Shown: positions 1 to 5,549 of the stretch, piece after piece
Layout of the letters: each line of letters opens with the position of its first letter
Numbering within the stretch: position 1 is the first letter of the stretch
Source: Planctomycetota bacterium
GTDB taxonomy: Bacteria; Planctomycetota; B129-G9
Direction of reading: 5' to 3'
Length of the DNA: 5,549 bases
Assembly: GCA_030607235.1 (NCBI GenBank)
Contig: JAUWEX010000099.1
Location: 1-5,549 of the forward strand
Notes under the pieces: model-generated
What the model saw: the letters and a program-made list of their open reading frames with translations, nothing else
The model's database searches: none
Told to the model about the DNA's origin: nothing
Program-made: the position numbers and the translations under genes

Positions 1-377
1 TGTTGTGGACGCTGGACAATTCGCGCCGCGAATATGCCTGTTTGCTGGGTGCGTGGGACGGCGCGGTTTACCTTTCGGGTGAAAAATGCGCGGCCTTTGC
101 CTGCGCCGACGGCAGACCGCTGTGGCGCAACAGGCCCGACGCACCGGACTTTTACGGGCGCGGCGCGCTTGCGGGCAAGACGCTGCTGGTGCCCGCCCGC
201 GACGGGCTGTACGCGCTCGATACGGTTACCGGCGTGAGATTGAGAGGGTCCGGTATCGAAAAGCCGTCGGCGGGATATTTTGGTACGATTCTTTTTTACG
301 GCGATCGAATGTTAGCGGTTTCCCAAGACCGCATTACCATATATAATCGTGCCAAACAGGCATCAGACAACAGGTGA
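1..377 (+). CDS. PQQ-like beta-propeller repeat protein, C-terminal fragment
   Basis: This is the 3' end of a longer gene. The frame is open to the window edge, and the TTG at position 3 is only the first whole codon, not a convincing start. About 124 residues are visible. They contain three blade-like repeats of the PQQ/quinoprotein-propeller type: roughly residues 16-41 (ending in the signature AFACADGRPLW), 52-80 (LLVPARDGLYALDTVTG) and 99-117 (MLAVSQDRITIYN). Such propellers are known both as PQQ-dependent dehydrogenase domains and as cofactor-free binding or scaffolding modules, often exported. The fragment shows no catalytic residues, so no enzyme activity can be assigned. The N-terminus, any signal peptide and any fused domain lie outside the window. 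It ends 26 nt before the aminopeptidase gene on the same strand, so the two are probably co-transcribed. Family assignment is fairly secure; the function is unknown. Confidence 0.75.
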   Translation, partial: LWTLDNSRREYACLLGAWDGAVYLSGEKCAAFACADGRPLWRNRPDAPDFYGRGALAGKTLLVPARDGLYALDTVTGVRLRGSGIEKPSAGYFGTILFYGDRMLAVSQDRITIYNRAKQASDNR

Positions 378-388
378 ACAAAACGATT

Positions 389-394
389 GGAGGA
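389..394 (+). promoter_or_regulatory. Shine-Dalgarno site fixing the aminopeptidase start
   Basis: GGAGGA lies 9 nt upstream of the ATG at 404. The frame is also open from a GTG at 374, which overlaps the stop of the upstream gene, but that would place this ribosome-binding site inside the coding region. The ATG at 404 is therefore the preferred start. Confidence 0.8.
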
Positions 395-403
395 AAAGCA
401 GTA

Positions 404-1492
404 ATGACGGATCCACGCATCGAAAAATTCGCAGATGTTCTTGTCTATTATTCGACGGAGGTCAAAAAAGGCGAGACGATTATCGTCCGCGGTGAGCCGT
501 CGGCCGAGGACCTGATTTGCGAGGTGTACCGCAGGGCAGTCGCGGAGGGCGCGCACGTGCGCGTGAAGATGGGCCTGCCGGGTGCGGACGAGATTTTTTA
601 TTCCGCGGCCGGCGACGAGCAACTCGATTACCTTTCGCCGATAGACCAGTTCGAGATCGAACACGTCGACGCGCTTATCGGCATCCGTGCCGAATCCAAC
701 ACGCGCTCCATGACCGCGATTGCGCCGGACAAGCAGGTGCGTCGATCGCGCGCGCTCAAGCCGATACGTGACGTGGTGCTGGGCAAGGTTCGCTGGTGCG
801 GCACGCTGTACCCCACGCCGGCTTACGCGCAGGACGCCGAGATGAGCACCGCCGCGTTCCGCGAATACGTGTTTCAGGCGATGTTTCTCGACAAGGACGA
901 TCCGATAGCCGAGTGGCGCAAACTTTCCGAGCGGCAGGGCAAACTGATCGACTCGATCAAGAACGGCAAGGAGATACACCTCAAGGCCGAAGGCACGGAC
1001 CTGAAATTCCGCGTCGACGACCGAATCTGGATCAACAGCGACGGCAAGCACAATATGCCCAGCGGCGAGATTTTCACCACGCCGATCGAAGACTCCGCCG
1101 AGGGCGTGGTTGCCTTTTCGTATCCGGTGGTAACCGGCGGGCGCGAGATCGAAGGCATCAGGCTGGTGTTCAAGAAGGGCGTTGTGGTAGAGGCGAGCGC
1201 GACGAAAAACGAGGAATATCTCAAGAAGATGATAGCCCTCGACGCAGGCTCAAATAAACTCGGCGAGATCGGTATCGGCACCAACTACGGCATCGACCGT
1301 TTTATCAAGACGATTTTGTATGACGAGAAAATTGGCGGCACGATTCACCTGGCGCTGGGCAACGCTTACCCGGAGACCGGCGGCAAGAACGTCTCCGCGC
1401 TGCACTGGGACATGATCTGCGACCTGCGCAGGGGTGGGCAGATGCTGGTCGACGGCGCGGTCTTCCAGAAAGACGGCGAATTCCAGGCATAA
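404..1492 (+). CDS. M29-family metallo-aminopeptidase (AmpS/aminopeptidase T type)
   Basis: The product is a 362-residue cytoplasmic peptidase expected to remove N-terminal amino acids from peptides, using two divalent metal ions. The N-terminal part (about 1-185) matches the M29 substrate-gating domain (MTDPRIEKFADVLVYYS, then KKGETIIVRG). The C-terminal half carries the conserved metal-site motifs: GEIFTTP (Glu222), GEIGIGTNYGI (Glu288), IHLALGNAYPETGG (His315) and HWDMICD (His334, Asp336). All the usual ligands appear present, so the enzyme should be active. It is somewhat shorter than the roughly 400-residue Thermus and Staphylococcus enzymes but fits the compact M29 subgroup. No signal peptide or membrane segment is visible. 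It follows the propeller gene closely and ends 18 nt before a terminator stem. Peptide specificity cannot be read from the sequence. The ATG start is chosen over an upstream in-frame GTG because of the GGAGGA site. Confidence 0.92.
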   Translation: MTDPRIEKFADVLVYYSTEVKKGETIIVRGEPSAEDLICEVYRRAVAEGAHVRVKMGLPGADEIFYSAAGDEQLDYLSPIDQFEIEHVDALIGIRAESNTRSMTAIAPDKQVRRSRALKPIRDVVLGKVRWCGTLYPTPAYAQDAEMSTAAFREYVFQAMFLDKDDPIAEWRKLSERQGKLIDSIKNGKEIHLKAEGTDLKFRVDDRIWINSDGKHNMPSGEIFTTPIEDSAEGVVAFSYPVVTGGREIEGIRLVFKKGVVVEASATKNEEYLKKMIALDAGSNKLGEIGIGTNYGIDRFIKTILYDEKIGGTIHLALGNAYPETGGKNVSALHWDMICDLRRGGQMLVDGAVFQKDGEFQA

Positions 1493-1510
1493 CGGCAAGC
1501 AAAACGAAAA

Positions 1511-1540
1511 CGCCTGACTTTTCGGTCAGGCGTTTTTTTT
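1511..1540 (+). terminator. Rho-independent terminator, probably bidirectional
   Basis: CGCCTGAC (1511-1518) pairs perfectly with GTCAGGCG (1525-1532) around the loop TTTTCG, followed by eight T residues (1533-1540). It lies 18 nt after the aminopeptidase stop, in the 68-nt gap between two convergent genes. On the minus strand the same stem is followed by TTTTCGTTTT (complement of 1501-1510), so it can also end glgC transcripts. The plus-strand T tract is the stronger of the two. Confidence 0.92.
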
Positions 1541-1560
1541 GTGTGGTTGTGCGGCCGCGA

Positions 1561-2868
1561 TTACGTGGTGCTTTTTGACGGCCGCTTGTCGTCTTTGAGG
1601 ATGTTCAGCGGCGCGCCGACGCCGAAGACCTTTCGCGGCGGGGCGATCGTTTCGCCTTTGGCGATGACGACGATTCCGCCCGGGCTGACGAAGAAGCGTT
1701 TTTTGTCTTCTTCGTGATCGTAGCCGATAATCGTGCCTTCGGGGACATTGACGCCTTTGTCGATGATCGCGCGGCGGATGCGGCAGTGGCGACCGATGTT
1801 GACGCGGTTGAAGAGAACCGATTCGACGACGTTGGAGTAGGAATTGACCCTGATGTCGGGCGAGAGCACCGAGCCGTCGACTTTGCCGCCACTGATGATG
1901 CTTCCGGCGGAGACGATGGAGTCCACCGCTATGCCGCGCCGACCACCTTCTTTCTTGGTCTGGGCGAAGACGAATTTCGGTGGCGGAGCCTGTACCTGCA
2001 AGGTGCGTATGGGCCAGTCTTCGTCGTAGAGGTTGAGCAGCGGCGATACGTTGACCAGGTCCATGTTGGCTTCCCAGTACGAGTCAATCGTGCCCACGTC
2101 GCGCCAGTATTTGGAGCGGTTTTTGTTTTCGTCTTTGAACGGGTAGCAGAACCCGCGATGGGTTTTGATGATTTTCGGGATTATGTTTTTGCCGAAGTCG
2201 TGATCAGAGTCGGGGTCTTTGGCGTCCTCGGCAAGCGCGTTGTACATGACATCCGAGGAGAAAATATAAATCCCCATCGACGCCAGGCAGATGTCCGGGT
2301 TGCCGGGTATTGGTTTGGGGTTGGAGACTTTTTCCTGGAATCCGGTTATGCGGCTCGATTCGTCGATTTCGATTACGCCGAATTCCTTGCTTCGTTTGAT
2401 CGGCTGTTCGAGCGCGGCGACGGTTACGTCGGCCTTGTTTTCGAGATGGAACTGGAACATCTTCATATAGTCCATTTTGTAGATGTGATCGCCGGCCAGG
2501 ATAAGTGTATAGGGCCGGTTCGCGCGGCGTATGGAATAGAAGTTCTGGTAGACCGCGTCGGCTGTGCCCAGGTACCAGTCGGTGCTGATGCGCTGCTGCG
2601 GCGGGATTGCGTCGATGTACTGTCCCAGTTCGGAGGACAGGAAGTTCCAGCCGCGCTTGATGTGGCGCTCCAGCGAGGCGCTCTTGTATTGCGTCAGCAC
2701 CAGAATGTGCCGCTGGTCGGAGGTGATGCAGTTGTTTAGCGTAAAGTCGATGATGCGATAGATGCCGCCGAAGGGCACGGCGGGTTTGGCGCGATCGCGC
2801 GTCAGGGGGTGCAGGCGCGCCCCGCGGCCGCCGGCCATGATGACGGTATAGAGGTCAGAGGATCTCAT
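1561..2868 (-). CDS. glgC: Glucose-1-phosphate adenylyltransferase (ADP-glucose pyrophosphorylase)
   Basis: This 435-residue enzyme converts glucose-1-phosphate and ATP to ADP-glucose and pyrophosphate, the committed step of bacterial glycogen synthesis. The nucleotidyltransferase domain (about 5-275) has the ATP loop AGGRGARL (12-19), AKPAVPFGG (27-35), WYLGTADAV (98-106), the catalytic segment LAGDHIYKMDY with Asp127, the EK motif with the glucose-1-phosphate lysine Lys180, ASMGIY with Ser197, and YWRDVGT with Asp257. The C-terminal left-handed beta-helix spans about 315-400. Length matches E. coli GlgC (431 residues). Recalled from the E. coli enzyme, the fructose-1,6-bisphosphate site residue Lys39 aligns with Asp25 here, so allosteric control probably differs. 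It is the last gene of the operon, 23 nt after the branching enzyme, with a GGGAGAG ribosome-binding site (2874-2880) 5 nt before its ATG. An open frame continues far upstream, but its translation through the neighbouring gene is Arg/Pro-rich nonsense, so the start at 2868 is firm. Confidence 0.96.
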   Translation of the reverse strand: MRSSDLYTVIMAGGRGARLHPLTRDRAKPAVPFGGIYRIIDFTLNNCITSDQRHILVLTQYKSASLERHIKRGWNFLSSELGQYIDAIPPQQRISTDWYLGTADAVYQNFYSIRRANRPYTLILAGDHIYKMDYMKMFQFHLENKADVTVAALEQPIKRSKEFGVIEIDESSRITGFQEKVSNPKPIPGNPDICLASMGIYIFSSDVMYNALAEDAKDPDSDHDFGKNIIPKIIKTHRGFCYPFKDENKNRSKYWRDVGTIDSYWEANMDLVNVSPLLNLYDEDWPIRTLQVQAPPPKFVFAQTKKEGGRRGIAVDSIVSAGSIISGGKVDGSVLSPDIRVNSYSNVVESVLFNRVNIGRHCRIRRAIIDKGVNVPEGTIIGYDHEEDKKRFFVSPGGIVVIAKGETIAPPRKVFGVGAPLNILKDDKRPSKSTT

Positions 2869-2873
2869 GTTTG

Positions 2874-2880
2874 CTCTCCC
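2874..2880 (-). promoter_or_regulatory. Shine-Dalgarno site of glgC
   Basis: Read on the minus strand, GGGAGAG lies 5 nt before the ATG at 2868-2866, in the 23-nt gap after the branching-enzyme stop. It decides the glgC start, because the frame stays open for another 473 codons upstream. Confidence 0.7.
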
Positions 2881-2891
2881 GTTTTCGTTTC

Positions 2892-4496
2892 TCAATCGAC
2901 CGGCGCGAAGACACCGTAGTCGATCTCCCCAAAGATATTGTCGAGCGATTCGATTTCGCTCAGCCAGCCTTCGTTCACCGTGCCGGACTTGATTTCGTCG
3001 TAGAGGCGGCTGAAGCGGTTGATGTGCGTGTTGAAGCGTTTTATCGCGTAGGGCACCATCGTGTTGGTGGTGATGATGAAGGCCCAGTCGCTGCTCTGCG
3101 CCAGAAGTATCTCGCGCGCGGCCTGTTTGAGCGCGCGCTGGATCAGGCCGTTGTCGGTCGAGTGATTTGCGACGAGTTCGACCATCCTGTCTTCGGCTTC
3201 GTGCATGTGGCGATACATCCACTGGTTGTCGGCGTTGAGCCACACCAGGTTGTAACCGCCCGCGCCCCAGGTGCTCATGGTCGGCTGTTGGACTTGGTTG
3301 GTCCTGTTCATCTCCAGGTATTCCGAGCAGGTGATGAGCGAGAAGACGTTTTGGTCGTAGCGGATTTTGCGGATCATGTAATCCAGAAACTGCGGTCCCT
3401 CGAACCACCAGTGCCCGTAGAGTTCGGCGTCGTAAGGCGCGACGACGATGGGCTTGCGGTCCATGATGCCGGCGAGGTGCTTGATTTGCTGTTCGCGGTT
3501 GAACACGAAATTGCCCGCGTGCTCGGCTGCTCTTTCGATCGCCTCGGACGAGTTGTATGGCTCCTTGCCGGAGAGGTCGACCTTGCCGGTGATTTTGTGG
3601 TACTTGATGCCGAGGTTGCGGCGCACGCCGTCGGGGTGCAGGTACGGCTTGACGTATTCGTATTTGCCGTCGTAGCCGAGGTCGCGGTAGAACTCGCGGT
3701 AGCGGTAGTCGCCGGGGTAGCCTTCCTGCGAGGACCAGACTTGGCGGCTGCTTTCGATGTCGCGCGCGAACACGGCCACACCGTTGCGGCAGACCACCGG
3801 CGCGAACTGGCCGTACTTGGGCTGCGGCGAGCCGTAAAGGATTCCGTGCGTGTCGAGGAAGAAATACTCGATGCCTTCTTCGGCCAGGTATTTTTCGTCG
3901 CCCGGCTCGTAGCCGCACTCCGCCAGCCATATTCCGCGCGGCGAGCGGCCGAAGTGTTTGCGATAGTTGTTCGCGGCTACTTTTATCTGGGCGCGCTTGG
4001 CTTCCTTGCGGACGATTAGCGGCATGAAACCGTGAGTCGCGGTGCAGGTGATGATTTCGAGGACGCCGAGGTCCTGGAATTTCCTGAAGGCGTTGAGGAT
4101 GTCGCGGTCGTACTGCTTTTCGAAGATGTCCTGCGCGGTGCGGAAGTGCCTGTGGTACATCTTGGCGGTCTCGTGAAACTCCGGCATATCCCTGGTGCGC
4201 TCGACTTCTTTCTCGCACAGTTCGATCAGGCGCGCGCCGTGCTCGACGTATCGCTGCTGCAACAACGGGTCGGCGAGCATCTCGCACAGCGGCGGAGTGA
4301 TGGTCATCGTGATACGGAAGTCCACTCCGTCGCGCACCAGCCCGTCGAAGACCTGGATGAGGGGTAAGTAAGTCTCGCTAATCGCCTCGAACAGCCAGTC
4401 TTCTTCGAGGAACCTGTCGTATTCGGGGTGGCGAACGAAAGGAAGATGAGCGTGCAGCACTATCGCCATGTGGCCTTGAGCGTTTTTGTCGGTCAT
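2892..4496 (-). CDS. GH57 1,4-alpha-glucan (glycogen) branching enzyme
   Basis: The product is 534 residues and is predicted to cut alpha-1,4-glucan chains and rejoin them through alpha-1,6 bonds (EC 2.4.1.18), creating glycogen branches in the cytoplasm. GH57 motifs appear in order: LHAHLPF (14-20) with His15/His17, ATHGFMPL around His155, WLAECGY (190-196) with the presumed nucleophile Glu193, and APYDAELYGHWWFEGP (353-368) with the presumed acid/base Asp356. Trp34, Trp410 and Trp419 (the latter in STWGAGGYNLVW) fit the groove tryptophans reported for Thermococcus GH57 branching enzymes; this is from memory. The C-terminal part (about 425-530) is the helical DUF1957-type domain found in this subgroup. 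Length is typical (about 520-560). The ATG at 4496 overlaps the stop of the DUF4912 gene as ATGA and has only a weak GGAA ahead of it, which suggests translational coupling. A GH57 amylase is the alternative, but the WLAECGY and DUF1957 combination favours branching activity. Confidence 0.92.
   Translation of the reverse strand: MTDKNAQGHMAIVLHAHLPFVRHPEYDRFLEEDWLFEAISETYLPLIQVFDGLVRDGVDFRITMTITPPLCEMLADPLLQQRYVEHGARLIELCEKEVERTRDMPEFHETAKMYHRHFRTAQDIFEKQYDRDILNAFRKFQDLGVLEIITCTATHGFMPLIVRKEAKRAQIKVAANNYRKHFGRSPRGIWLAECGYEPGDEKYLAEEGIEYFFLDTHGILYGSPQPKYGQFAPVVCRNGVAVFARDIESSRQVWSSQEGYPGDYRYREFYRDLGYDGKYEYVKPYLHPDGVRRNLGIKYHKITGKVDLSGKEPYNSSEAIERAAEHAGNFVFNREQQIKHLAGIMDRKPIVVAPYDAELYGHWWFEGPQFLDYMIRKIRYDQNVFSLITCSEYLEMNRTNQVQQPTMSTWGAGGYNLVWLNADNQWMYRHMHEAEDRMVELVANHSTDNGLIQRALKQAAREILLAQSSDWAFIITTNTMVPYAIKRFNTHINRFSRLYDEIKSGTVNEGWLSEIESLDNIFGEIDYGVFAPVD
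4493..4496 (-). other. ATGA stop/start overlap (translational coupling)
   Basis: On the minus strand the branching-enzyme ATG (4496-4494) overlaps the DUF4912 TGA (4495-4493). The region before the ATG holds only a weak GGAA (4504-4501), so ribosomes finishing the DUF4912 gene probably re-initiate here, which would tie the amounts of the two proteins together. Confidence 0.8.
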
Positions 4497-5146
4497 GTTT
4501 TTCCGCGTGTTCCAAATGTCATCGAACTGAGAGATCCGTAAATGTTTTGCCCGCTGACCAGCGAGCCCGAGAACAACGCCTCGCTGAGAATGCTGCCCGA
4601 GATTATGCCCATGCTCGCGCCGAGGTGTTGCGCGATGAAGCGTTTTTCGTCGAAGCCGCCCCGCAGCAGTAACTGGCGGAATTTTTCGCTGAGCATCATC
4701 CACTCGCTGTCGATCTCGCCGGAGACGGCGTCGCGTGGAGTGCGAATGACATTGGATTGCAGTATCCAGACGTCCCGGCCGTTGACGCGAACGCCGATTT
4801 CGACGCGGTACTGCGTGTCTGGCTCGGCGCTGAACCACCAGTTGTCGGCGAAGGGGTCGAGTTCGTGGACCCGCGAGGAGTCGTGCGTAAGATCCACCAG
4901 TTTAATAAGTTTCTGCGGATTGTCGCCGGCGTCGGGGATTTTGCCGATAAGGCCGCCGCTGAGTTCCCACTGCGCGGTGATCGTAACGGGATTCTGGACG
5001 AGCAGGCGGACCTTGTCGACGCCGTATTTTTCCGGCGCGGGCGGGCCGTGGTCTATGTAGACCTCGCGCGGGACGTCGTATTTTGACTCCTCGACTTTTT
5101 GCTCGTCCCGTCGGTCTATGGATTTGTGCAGATGCTCGCTGCTCAT
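4493..5146 (-). CDS. DUF4912-domain protein with Ser-rich pentad-repeat tail
   Basis: This 217-residue protein has no established biochemical role. Residues 1-25 are charged and probably disordered (many Glu, Lys, Arg). Residues 38-150 match the DUF4912 pattern: PEKYGVDKVRLLVQNPVTITAQWELSG at the start, the aromatic DNWWFS, and the closing segment YRVEIGVRVNG through LQSNVIRTPRD. The beta-strand and Trp-rich character resembles an Ig-like or carbohydrate-binding fold, which is an inference. Residues 151-172 look helical. Residues 178-212 form seven five-residue units, each led by Ser in six of seven cases. No signal peptide or membrane helix is evident, so it is probably cytoplasmic. The start at 5146 has a strong AAAGGAG (5160-5154), 7 nt away, that overlaps the stop of the upstream GH57 gene. 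Placed between two GH57 enzymes and overlapping the second, it plausibly binds glycogen or one of these enzymes. Confidence 0.85.
   Translation of the reverse strand: MSSEHLHKSIDRRDEQKVEESKYDVPREVYIDHGPPAPEKYGVDKVRLLVQNPVTITAQWELSGGLIGKIPDAGDNPQKLIKLVDLTHDSSRVHELDPFADNWWFSAEPDTQYRVEIGVRVNGRDVWILQSNVIRTPRDAVSGEIDSEWMMLSEKFRQLLLRGGFDEKRFIAQHLGASMGIISGSILSEALFSGSLVSGQNIYGSLSSMTFGTRGKT
4511..4615 (-). repeat. Seven tandem five-codon repeats (protein level) in the DUF4912 tail
   Basis: Residues 178-212 of the DUF4912 protein divide into seven consecutive pentads, for example SGSIL, SEALF and SGSLV. Position 1 is Ser in six of seven (Tyr once). Position 4 is a hydrophobic residue in six of seven (Asn once). 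Gly is at position 2 in four units. The DNA is only weakly repetitive: two units start TCG GGC and others use different codons. The periodicity is therefore held at the protein level. Every second unit also gives a ten-residue period with Gly-Ser at positions 2-3 (starting at 183, 193 and 203). Confidence 0.65.
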
Positions 5147-5153
5147 TTTCGCG

Positions 5154-5160
5154 CTCCTTT
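5154..5160 (-). promoter_or_regulatory. Shine-Dalgarno site of the DUF4912 gene, overlapping the upstream stop
   Basis: On the minus strand AAAGGAG lies 7 nt before the ATG at 5146. Its first two A residues are part of the TAA stop (5161-5159) of the preceding GH57 gene. This fixes the DUF4912 start and indicates a compact polycistronic arrangement. Confidence 0.8.
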
Positions 5161-5549
5161 ATTTTGTTTCGACCCGGTGCAGCAGTTCGTTTTGCCAATC
5201 ACATCCGGGGCCGATTTCAACGTTGAACAACAACATGATCGCCGAACTCTGGTAGAGGCGTTCGAAGCCTTCCTCGGAGACAGAGACCGTTTCGACCGGG
5301 GCGGTCCAGACCTCCACGGGCTGCGTCGTGTCGATTCCGGCGCGTATGCCGCTCCATTCGTCGACAACGCCGATGCTCATCAGCGCCGGATAGGTGTTGT
5401 TGCCGGAGAGGTCGCCGGCGTTGTCCGTTTCCGAGGTGTAATAATACCTGTCGTGTGCGTGACCGGCGAGCATCGCCAGGTTGAATTCGATTCCCAGTTT
5501 GAAGGCGACGGTTTCGTTGGAGTGGTTTGTTATTTTGTATCCAACGAGC
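5159..5549 (-). CDS. GH57 alpha-amylase/4-alpha-glucanotransferase-type enzyme, C-terminal fragment (DUF1926-like)
   Basis: Only the last 129 residues or so are present. The frame stays open to the window edge, with LVGYKITNHSNETVAFKLG upstream of the internal Met at 5473, so that Met is not the start. The fragment fits the C-terminal beta-sandwich (DUF1926) found behind the catalytic barrel in GH57 amylases and 4-alpha-glucanotransferases. Visible hallmarks are GIEFNLAMLAGHAHDRYYY, GVVDEWSGIRAGID, and PVETVSVSEEGFERLYQ followed by a final strand pair (NVEIGPG, then a Trp). The missing N-terminal part should hold the GH57 nucleophile and acid/base, so the exact reaction (hydrolysis or glucan transfer) cannot be told. 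It would act on alpha-1,4-glucans. It is the first visible gene of the minus-strand operon, 12 nt before the DUF4912 start. Family identification rests on recognised motifs, not a search. Confidence 0.8.
   Translation of the reverse strand, partial: LVGYKITNHSNETVAFKLGIEFNLAMLAGHAHDRYYYTSETDNAGDLSGNNTYPALMSIGVVDEWSGIRAGIDTTQPVEVWTAPVETVSVSEEGFERLYQSSAIMLLFNVEIGPGCDWQNELLHRVETK

Noticed and set aside
374..403. GTG at 374 as the aminopeptidase start, overlapping the upstream stop.
   Set aside because: The GGAGGA site sits at 389-394 ahead of the ATG at 404, and family similarity begins at that ATG. The extra ten residues look untranslated.
296..1051. Minus-strand open frame of 251 codons opposite the aminopeptidase.
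   Set aside because: It is antisense to conserved M29 sequence, lacks domain features and crosses the end of the propeller gene, so it is a coding shadow.
1714..2739. Plus-strand open frame of 341 codons antisense to glgC.
   Set aside because: It is the same kind of shadow: Val/Asp/Phe-rich composition with no domain, lying wholly opposite conserved GlgC motifs.
2871..4019. Plus-strand open frame of 382 codons antisense to the branching enzyme.
   Set aside because: The protein is rich in Val/Asp/Ala/Arg, typical of an antisense shadow of a GC-rich gene. It has no recognisable motif, and the opposite strand is strongly supported.
2869..4287. Minus-strand open frame running 473 codons upstream of glgC through the branching-enzyme gene, which would give a 908-residue fusion.
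   Set aside because: The upstream part translates to low-complexity Arg/Pro/His/Ala-rich sequence with no domain. The frame under it is a clear GH57 enzyme, and glgC has its own ATG and ribosome-binding site. The lack of stops reflects GC-rich codon use.
5159..5473. A short separate gene starting at the ATG at 5473.
   Set aside because: The frame continues upstream to the window edge with sequence fitting the same beta-sandwich domain, so this is the tail of a longer GH57 gene.

Overview
This 5.5 kb window is densely coding, GC-rich bacterial DNA. It holds two convergent gene clusters separated by one strong terminator hairpin. The organism cannot be named from this sequence. The bacterial ADP-glucose enzyme GlgC next to archaeal/thermophile-style GH57 enzymes, a DUF4912 protein and a PQQ-type propeller protein suggests an uncultured or deep-branching bacterium. 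The Planctomycetota/PVC area or a related candidate phylum is possible, but that is a weak inference. No mobile elements, tRNA/rRNA genes or CRISPR arrays are visible.

Plus strand (1-1492): the 3' end of a PQQ-like beta-propeller protein (1-377) is followed 26 nt later by a complete M29-family metallo-aminopeptidase (404-1492) with all expected metal-ligand motifs. Transcription probably ends at a hairpin with a T8 tract (1511-1540). The same hairpin can also serve the opposing operon.

Minus strand (5549 down to 1561) is a tightly packed alpha-glucan/glycogen operon. In transcription order it contains: the C-terminal part of a GH57 amylase/4-alpha-glucanotransferase-type enzyme (5' end outside the window); a 217-aa DUF4912 protein; a 534-aa GH57 1,4-alpha-glucan branching enzyme; and glgC, ADP-glucose pyrophosphorylase. 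Gaps are 12 nt, a 4-nt ATGA overlap and 23 nt, so these genes are almost certainly co-transcribed. GlgC would make the ADP-glucose donor, the branching enzyme would add alpha-1,6 branches, and the upstream GH57 enzyme would trim or rearrange alpha-1,4 chains. Glycogen synthase is not in the window. The operon promoter also lies outside it.

The least explained element is the DUF4912 protein. It is translationally coupled to the branching enzyme, has an Ig/CBM-like look, and ends in a tail of about seven Ser-led five-residue repeats. It is a reasonable candidate for an undescribed glycogen-associated accessory or scaffold protein.
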